DNA from: DASYRX01 sp036003845 | Lineage (GTDB): Bacteria; Gemmatimonadota; Gemmatimonadetes; Gemmatimonadales; Gemmatimonadaceae | NCBI GenBank assembly: GCA_036003845.1 | Contig: DASYRX010000049.1 | Span: 1-17,955 of the forward strand | DNA: 17,955 nucleotides | Direction of reading: 5' to 3' | Shown: in pieces, positions 13,722-17,955 of the stretch | How positions within the stretch are numbered: the first letter of the stretch is position 1 | Layout of the letters: every line of letters begins with the position of its first letter | Made by a program: the position numbers and the translations under genes | Notes under the pieces: generated by a model | The model's input: the letters and a program-made list of their open reading frames with translations, nothing else | Database searches by the model: none | What the model was told of the DNA's origin: nothing

Positions 13722-14763
13722 ACGGCTTTTTGGGGGCTACCGTACCTGTGCTGGTCCGGGTAGTGCCCGCGCCGAGATCGTTGTAGTCGGGCATCGTCGT
13801 TAGGAGACCATAGTCCCGGAGGTTACGACTGGATCCAGCAACGAGTTGGTCGTTCAGCTTCGCGAGGAAAAAGTCGAACGGGTCTTTCTGATCGCCATCC
13901 ACGATCTGCAAGTCGGTCGCATTCATTGTCAGCTTGCCGAATCTCAGCACTCGTCCCTGATAGAGCATGTAGTTCTTGGCGTTCGCTGCCGGGGACATGC
14001 GAGGTACGGTACGCGCTGTCGTGGCGACGAGCGTCTGCATCACGACGCCATTCGCAACCTGTACTGATTTCACTCGGCCCTTGATGTGCGGCGGCGGCAG
14101 CAGAACATCAGGCGCAAGCAGGAAGTCGTCCTTCACGACTTCGACACCGCGTCCGCCTTTCACTTTGACCATGTTCTCGAGCTCGATCCCGAAAAAGTTC
14201 ATCAGACCGCGGACACCGAGCCCGGCGACTTTCACGTGCGTCGGATGCAATCGCAGGCGACCGTCGGGTGTGACACTGATGCGCGATTTGATTCTGAACG
14301 GCAGATTGATCGCCTTGTCCAGCACACCAGTCTGCACGAGCTCGTTTCCTTCGATCTCCACTTTCAGCTTCTTGATGTCGCTGCCTGGATAGTTGAAGAC
14401 GTAAGTGTTGAGCATCGCTGTTAGGCTTTGCGGCGTGATGGCCACGACAGCCGAATCGAGCGCGATGTCGAACGATGTGGGGTCGTCGAACCACGGCGGC
14501 TCGTTAGGCCGAGTGTTGCGGAGCGTGCCGCGCAGGTACGAGATCTTGAGCGTCACGACGTCGTCGACGTGATAGTCGACGTTGCGCATTTCAGACTCGA
14601 CGGGCCCGATTCCTGTTTCCGCGGCGCGCGCGAGTGCGCGCGGGAGCGGGCGCGCTGAAAAACGACCCTGCGCCACGCTCGTCGCCGTCGCTAAGCCCAC
14701 GCTGAACGCGACGACAGCAGAGATACCCACAAGTTTCTGTGCAGTACGCCGGATGCTTTTCAT
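13720..14763 (-). CDS. Secreted protein with LmeA/DUF2993-like features, unknown function
   Basis: A 347-residue protein with a signal peptide (hydrophobic part about residues 12-29, likely cleavage near SVAQG). The mature part is rich in beta strands: TLKISYLRGTLRN, VAITPQSLTAMLNTYVF, RIKSRISVTPDGRLRLHPTH, VAGLGVRGLMNFFG, and LLPPPHIKGRVKSVQV. This order (LTAMLN, then a dGrLrL strand, then PPP-I-GRV) resembles the lipid-binding LmeA/DUF2993 type, but it is a by-eye resemblance. The C-terminal end is rich in Thr, Gly and Pro. It follows the anti-sigma gene by 90 bases and may be in the same operon or a target of the sigma factor. No Shine-Dalgarno sequence is visible before ATG 14763. Confidence 0.78.
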   Translation of the reverse strand: MKSIRRTAQKLVGISAVVAFSVGLATATSVAQGRFSARPLPRALARAAETGIGPVESEMRNVDYHVDDVVTLKISYLRGTLRNTRPNEPPWFDDPTSFDIALDSAVVAITPQSLTAMLNTYVFNYPGSDIKKLKVEIEGNELVQTGVLDKAINLPFRIKSRISVTPDGRLRLHPTHVKVAGLGVRGLMNFFGIELENMVKVKGGRGVEVVKDDFLLAPDVLLPPPHIKGRVKSVQVANGVVMQTLVATTARTVPRMSPAANAKNYMLYQGRVLRFGKLTMNATDLQIVDGDQKDPFDFFLAKLNDQLVAGSSRNLRDYGLLTTMPDYNDLGAGTTRTSTGTVAPKKP

Positions 14764-14853
14764 GGGCGCTTAGTCTGCATCGTCTGGGCCGCCGCCATTG
14801 CGAGCTCTGCCGCAACAGATTCCTTGTGCTTGAGGCCGCTTGGAAACGTCACA

Positions 14854-15633
14854 CTAGTCCGTGTGGCGCCACTCACCGACGAGGCGCGGCGTCTCGGTCG
14901 GCTGGCTGGAGCCGCCGGCCGGTTCCATCGTTAGGCCGCACAGGTCGATGAAGCCGCCTTCCGTGATGACATCTGCCACAGCGAGGATCGCGGTCGCGCG
15001 CCCGGTCGCGTCGGTGTTGAACGTCCCCATCGAGAGCGGCTGCTGTCCCTTACGGATCGCCCAAAGCTGGTACGTCTTGCCGTCTGGAGCGCGGGGGACG
15101 TTGAAAGCAGTAACGATGAAGACGTTGCGCGTGTGGTTCCAGAACACGCGCATGGACGGTTTCTCGCCCGTTGGACTGAGCGAGACGACGTGCACTTCGG
15201 GCCCAAGGAACGCTGCGATCGTAGAGTCGCGCACCGCGAGGTCGCTTCGTACGTGCTCGAGCTGCAGCGCGAGACGCGCGCGCTCGTCTCGCTCCCTGAG
15301 CAGCGACACGCCAGTGAGGACGGCAAGCGTTAGGCAAGCCGCGGCCGCCAGCCACGGCAGCACCGTGAACCGAGTACCTCGCGATCGAGCCGACTCGATG
15401 GGTCGAACGTCGCGCGCTTCGTGCAGCACGCGCTCGCGCAGCCCGGCGCTTGGGGCTCCCGCTGACGGGGCGGCGAAAGCAAGCATTGTGGCTGCCTCGC
15501 GTAGCTCTTCCACGTCAGCACGACACGCGGCGCAGGTAGAGAGGTGATCCTCGAACGCCGCGCGCTCGCTCGTATCGAGCGCGTCGATGGCGTACGCTGC
15601 CGCGGACTCAGCCCAGTGTTCGTGGCTGCTCAT
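14854..15633 (-). CDS. RskA-type anti-sigma factor with zinc-finger ZAS domain
   Basis: A 259-residue membrane anti-sigma factor. The cytoplasmic N-terminus has the ZAS motif His30-x3-Cys34-x2-Cys37 (HLSTCAAC), expected to hold the sigma factor. One transmembrane segment follows at about residues 90-112, then a charged, probably coiled-coil stretch (113-140), and an extracytoplasmic RskA domain (about 145-255), with blocks MRVFWNHTRNVFIVTAFNVPR, KTYQLWAI and the final GGSSQPT. Its ATG overlaps the stop codon of the sigma factor gene by the usual ATGA, so both are translated in a fixed ratio. Regulated proteolysis of such proteins frees the sigma factor on an envelope signal; that is known for the family, and the signal here is unknown. 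Confidence 0.93.
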   Translation of the reverse strand: MSSHEHWAESAAAYAIDALDTSERAAFEDHLSTCAACRADVEELREAATMLAFAAPSAGAPSAGLRERVLHEARDVRPIESARSRGTRFTVLPWLAAAACLTLAVLTGVSLLRERDERARLALQLEHVRSDLAVRDSTIAAFLGPEVHVVSLSPTGEKPSMRVFWNHTRNVFIVTAFNVPRAPDGKTYQLWAIRKGQQPLSMGTFNTDATGRATAILAVADVITEGGFIDLCGLTMEPAGGSSQPTETPRLVGEWRHTD

Positions 15634-16199
15634 ACAGACACCACGCTGCTCGACCGCCTCGTTAGGACGGACCGCAAATGGCGCATAGCAGCCTGCAGGT
15701 TCTCTTTCACATAGCCCATTGGTGCTTGCAATTCGGCTGCGATTTCTCCGACAGCCAGACCGCCGAAATATGCCAGCGCAAGAACGTTGCGCTGTGTGTC
15801 CGGTAACTCTTGTAAGGCATGAGCGACCGCGTGCTCAACTGATCCGCCATTTGTGCCAGTAGCTGACGAGTCGAATCGCGCGACGGCCGCCTCGGAGCGA
15901 TTCGTGCCTTTGCACGCGACGGCATTCGCCCGCACTGCGCTCATAAGCGAAAAAAGGAACTGCTGAGGCGCTACGCGTTTGCGCGCGTACTCATTCCACG
16001 CCGCCGCGAATGACAACGTCACGACGTGCTCCGCGCTCTCGCGGTCCGCCGTGATCGAGTAAGCCAAGCTGTAAGCGATGCCACCAAACTGGTCATAGAG
16101 CTCGCCGAGCGTGCGCCGACCTCCCACACCGAGCTTGGAATCGCTCGGCTGAGCAGCATTCGGCCTCGCCGGTGTGAGGGTCACGGGGGCAACGGTCAT
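15630..16199 (-). CDS. ECF-type (SigK-like) RNA polymerase sigma factor
   Basis: A 189-residue sigma-70 family factor of the extracytoplasmic-function type. Residues about 31-95 correspond to region 2 (LGELYDQFGGIAYSLAYSI, ESAEHVVTLSFAAAWNEY), and residues about 120-180 to region 4, with the helix-turn-helix FGGLAVGEIAAELQAPMGYVKENL. The first 30 residues are an unstructured extension. It is paired with the RskA-type anti-sigma factor by a four-base overlap. The upstream gene ends 24 bases before the ATG at 16199, so it is probably transcribed with the two membrane ORFs. Region 2 is weaker in match to typical ECF factors than region 4. Target promoters cannot be read from this window; autoregulation is usual in the group. 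Confidence 0.9.
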   Translation of the reverse strand: MTVAPVTLTPARPNAAQPSDSKLGVGGRRTLGELYDQFGGIAYSLAYSITADRESAEHVVTLSFAAAWNEYARKRVAPQQFLFSLMSAVRANAVACKGTNRSEAAVARFDSSATGTNGGSVEHAVAHALQELPDTQRNVLALAYFGGLAVGEIAAELQAPMGYVKENLQAAMRHLRSVLTRRSSSVVSV

Positions 16200-16223
16200 T
16201 CAGGAGCAGAGGATATCCGAATG

Positions 16224-16712
16224 CTACGTCGCGTGGACCGTCTCGGATTGGGTCGGAACGGCCGGCGAGCGACGGGCCCAGAGTCTGTCGAAGACGACGC
16301 CGTAGGCGAGGAAGAGGGGCAGGAACAGGCCGAGCTTGAGCGCATCGAGCGGTCGAAGTCCGCGGAGCGCGATAGTTAAAAGCACGAGCCCGAAGAGCAA
16401 CCTCGCCCACCACATGCGGTTGCCTGCGAGTTTGGTCGACGCCACGTAGATCAACCCAGCCGCTAGTCCAGCCGCCGCGCCAAGTAGGACCACGGTCAGC
16501 GAGCCGCCGAGCGAGAATCCGGTCGGGGCACCTTGGGCCATTGCGATACCGCGCATCGCAGCGCGTCCGCCGAGGCCAAGAAACGCGGTACCGAGCGCGG
16601 CTCCGAGAAGAGCGCCGTGCCGCCAGGGCGCGACCCATGCGCGACTCAGCAGTTGAACCTCCCGCGTGAGACCGAAGCGCGAGAGTATGGGAAGACTTTC
16701 GGGGCGGGGCAA
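16224..16712 (-). CDS. Four-helix membrane protein, unknown function
   Basis: A 162-residue membrane protein with four hydrophobic segments (about residues 30-49, 69-92, 100-119 and 125-145) and a short cytoplasmic-looking start (VQLLSRAWVAPWRHG). The first usable codon is a TTG at 16712; no ATG or GTG occurs before the first helix. The frame runs straight on from the gene at 16988: four codons lie between that gene's TAG stop and the TTG. It is therefore either a separate gene with a poor start or the second half of one interrupted gene. It ends 24 bases before the sigma factor. I recognise no family. A membrane role linked to the sigma/anti-sigma pair is inferred from position only. Confidence 0.6.
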   Translation of the reverse strand: MPRPESLPILSRFGLTREVQLLSRAWVAPWRHGALLGAALGTAFLGLGGRAAMRGIAMAQGAPTGFSLGGSLTVVLLGAAAGLAAGLIYVASTKLAGNRMWWARLLFGLVLLTIALRGLRPLDALKLGLFLPLFLAYGVVFDRLWARRSPAVPTQSETVHAT

Positions 16713-16724
16713 CGCCTCGACGTG

Positions 16725-16988
16725 CTATGCGATCGAGCGCCGGCGCGAGAGGAGAACGACTGTCACTGCGACATTGAAGAGCGCTTGCAGGAGACTGAAA
16801 GCGCTAGCCCAGTGACCGAGCGAGAAGTCGTAAGCGACCCAGTGGTTGAGACCGAGCAAGGCAGCCGCGATCGGCGCACACAGAACCGCCGTGCTCGCGG
16901 TGTTTGGCCGCTTCCAAAACGCGCGCAGCCAAGTGAGTCCGAATCCAAGTCCGACGATGAGCGTGAGGAGTGCGTGTACGGCTTTCAT
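16725..16988 (-). CDS. Small three-helix membrane protein, unknown function
   Basis: An 87-residue hydrophobic protein with three predicted membrane segments (about residues 5-24, 33-52 and 60-80), ending in SRRRSIA before a TAG stop at 16725. It begins with ATG 16988; the upstream sequence has no strong Shine-Dalgarno sequence. It is the first gene of the likely operon running to the sigma and anti-sigma factors. The stop is in frame with the next membrane ORF, raising the question of a broken 255-codon gene. I recognise no family. Confidence 0.65.
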   Translation of the reverse strand: MKAVHALLTLIVGLGFGLTWLRAFWKRPNTASTAVLCAPIAAALLGLNHWVAYDFSLGHWASAFSLLQALFNVAVTVVLLSRRRSIA

Positions 16989-17049
16989 TGGTCCTCGCAG
17001 AACTCGATGAAAGCACTTTACGTCACAAAGTGAGCTTCGGCAAGTGCTT

Positions 17050-17138
17050 CACCACAGAGAACGCCGAGAACACGGAGAAGTGCGTTCCCTTCAAGTGACA
17101 ACAACGCCTTTCTCTGTGTTCTCCTTGTTCTCCATGGC
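17050..17138. repeat. Inverted repeat with GAGAACxxG units
   Basis: The left arm at 17057-17079 reads GAGAACGCCGAGAACACGG, then AGAA; the right arm at 17110-17132 is its imperfect complement (19 of 23 bases match). Each arm is itself made of 9-bp GAGAAC-type units, and CACCACAGAGAAC precedes the left arm. It lies between two genes on the minus strand and may end transcription of the exported cytochrome gene's neighbour region, though the gene downstream on that strand ends at 17154, directly beside the element. Confidence 0.85.
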
Positions 17139-17153
17139 TAAAGCTCTTTGCAC

Positions 17154-17828
17154 CTACCTCGCGGCGACGGCGACTTTGCGATCGGAATTGATGAACGCGA
17201 CCAGTGCCGAGATCTCTTGCTGCTTGAGATTCAGATTCGGCATACGCAGGTCCTTCACAGTCGGCGGCTTGATCGACGGATTCGCGAGAAACTCGGCGAG
17301 ATAACTCGGCGCGAACTTCTTGCCAGTCAGCTCTGGGGCAAACTCGCCGAGGTCAGCCCTGGAGTCGCTGTGCGTGTGGCACGTCACGCACCCCTTGGCG
17401 ACGAAGAGCCGACGACCACGTTCGTCAGGCGCCATGGAGGGAAGCGTTTTTGTGCCGGTTTCGAGAGCGCGCATTGGAATGGACGCGACTCTACTCTTTC
17501 GGAATCCGCTTTCGATCGTCACCGCCCAATCACCGGCGTTAGGCAATGTGAGCGTTGCCGAGTAAGTGCCCGGTTGACCCGGCGGCGCCGCCTTTGCAGG
17601 TACCTCGATCTTCGCATTTCGCGAGCGTGCGATGACGGACCCGCGTAGATCGCTCAGATAGTTGTCGCCGTGCTGCCGCACGGTGTACGTCAGCGTCAGC
17701 GGCTGACCGGCAACGGCGTAGTCCGGAAGATCCTGAACGCTTACCACGGCCCAGCCGCCCGCATAGCGTGCGAAGCCGGTGGCCAGGAGCACAGCGGGGA
17801 GCGCTACAATCCAGCGTTTCTTCAGCAT
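17154..17828 (-). CDS. Exported fusion of a YtkA/FixH-like Ig domain and cytochrome c
   Basis: A 224-residue protein with an uncleaved or cleavable N-terminal hydrophobic segment (residues 6-20). Residues about 28-120 form a beta-sandwich of the YtkA/FixH type (AGQPLTLTYTVRQHG, then PGTYSATLTLPNAGDWAVTIE). Residues 135-224 are a class I cytochrome c: haem site CVTCH at 147-151 and the probable sixth ligand Met196 in RMPNLNLKQQE. FixH-like domains are linked to copper or cytochrome oxidase assembly, so a copper-redox link is possible but inferred. The start is supported by AGAGGAG (17835-17841), six bases upstream of ATG 17828. One CGTTAGGC word is in frame as Pro-Asn. An oxidase gene is not in view. 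Confidence 0.87.
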   Translation of the reverse strand: MLKKRWIVALPAVLLATGFARYAGGWAVVSVQDLPDYAVAGQPLTLTYTVRQHGDNYLSDLRGSVIARSRNAKIEVPAKAAPPGQPGTYSATLTLPNAGDWAVTIESGFRKSRVASIPMRALETGTKTLPSMAPDERGRRLFVAKGCVTCHTHSDSRADLGEFAPELTGKKFAPSYLAEFLANPSIKPPTVKDLRMPNLNLKQQEISALVAFINSDRKVAVAAR

Positions 17829-17899
17829 GATCGACTCCTCTCGATTGGCGGAGAATGCGCGTCACTCCTTGGATGCCGCGTATCCGCACACTGCTGCAC

Positions 17900-17946
17900 G
17901 GGGTCAGACTCCAACCGGGGTCAGACTCCACATGGAGTCTGACCCC
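17900..17946. repeat. Direct and inverted GGGGTCAGACTCCA repeats
   Basis: Two direct copies of the 14-mer GGGGTCAGACTCCA (17900-17913 and 17917-17930) are followed by its exact inverse TGGAGTCTGACCCC (17933-17946), leaving only CA between the last two. This is a perfect 14-bp cruciform. I associate GGGGTCAGAC-type palindromes with REP-like elements mobilised by RAYT (Y1) transposases; no such gene is in the window, and the element sits at its right edge. Confidence 0.92.
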
Positions 17947-17955
17947 GCTCATGGA

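Larger units (their letters stand above)
85..17543. repeat. Dispersed octamer CGTTAGGC / GCCTAACG (32 core copies)
   Basis: Counted by eye, the core GTTAGG or its complement starts at 85, 458, 644, 857, 1364, 1688, 2063, 2231, 2456, 4545, 4990, 6494, 6892, 7369, 7738, 8271, 9815, 10221, 10392, 10905, 11305, 11876, 12620, 12853, 13523, 13799, 14420, 14503, 14930, 15329, 15661 and 17538. On the plus strand 18 are GTTAGG and 14 CCTAAC. 29 extend to CGTTAGG, and 22 to the full octamer. Reading frames differ: 9 encode Leu-Gly (TTA-GGC), 13 Leu-Thr (CTA-ACG), 4 Val-Arg, 3 Pro-Asn, and 3 lie outside codons or at a stop. There are no copies at 2462-4544 and 15667-17537. Confidence 0.85.

Noticed and set aside
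85..17543. CGTTAGGC as a protein motif or a codon-usage artefact
   Set aside because: It occurs in four different codon readings, on both strands and in intergenic DNA, and uses rare TTA/CTA codons, so neither explanation fits well.

Overview
This window is about 18 kb of GC-rich bacterial chromosome, densely coded on both strands. The lineage is inferred from gene content only. A two-haem cytochrome of the photosynthetic reaction-centre cytochrome type in a non-photosynthetic context, a DUF4142 lipoprotein, a RskA-type anti-sigma factor, several secreted peptidases and high GC suggest Gemmatimonadota or a similar soil phylum. No rRNA, tRNA, CRISPR array, transposase or phage structural gene was found.

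Layout. Positions 1-1746 (minus): the N-terminus of an aldo/keto reductase and, just upstream of it, an APC amino-acid permease. Positions 1977-7048 (plus): a lipoprotein prolyl-iminopeptidase-like hydrolase, a secreted M20 metallopeptidase with a coupled two-helix membrane protein, a di-haem cytochrome with TPR-like C-terminus, and a Tat-exported NAD-dependent epimerase-like protein closed by a terminator. Positions 7180-9192: two paralogous four-helix membrane proteins flanking a convergent DinB-type gene, closed by a strong terminator. Positions 9303-13451 (plus): a run of six genes that reads as a stress or metal island: a degenerate hydrogenase-maturation-protease homologue, a MerA/Lpd-like flavoprotein, a C2H2 zinc-finger protein with a disordered Q/G/S tail, a two-CBS protein, a 16-cysteine copper-storage-type four-helix protein and a DUF4142 lipoprotein. 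Positions 13559-16988 (minus): two small membrane ORFs, an ECF-type sigma factor, its translationally coupled RskA-like anti-sigma factor, a secreted LmeA-like protein and a 49-residue basic mini-protein. Positions 17154-17828 (minus): an exported Ig-like/cytochrome c fusion. The window ends in an inverted repeat.

Intergenic DNA: no gap exceeds 300 bases. Four gaps hold four unrelated inverted-repeat elements (about 3001-3075, 13467-13558, 17050-17138, 17900-17946). The 230-base gap at 1747-1976 is a divergent promoter region in which I could assign no promoter; it holds only a 6-bp hairpin at 1830-1847. The gap at 5729-5908 holds only a small hairpin at 5819-5835.

Most striking observation: the non-palindromic octamer CGTTAGGC (reverse complement GCCTAACG) is scattered through the window. 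Counting by eye, the core GTTAGG/CCTAAC occurs 32 times, the 7-mer CGTTAGG 29 times and the full 8-mer 22 times; chance would give roughly one 8-mer or fewer. It lies in both orientations, in several reading frames encoding different dipeptides, and also in intergenic DNA, so it looks like a DNA-level signal, comparable in kind to uptake sequences or HIP1, rather than a protein motif.
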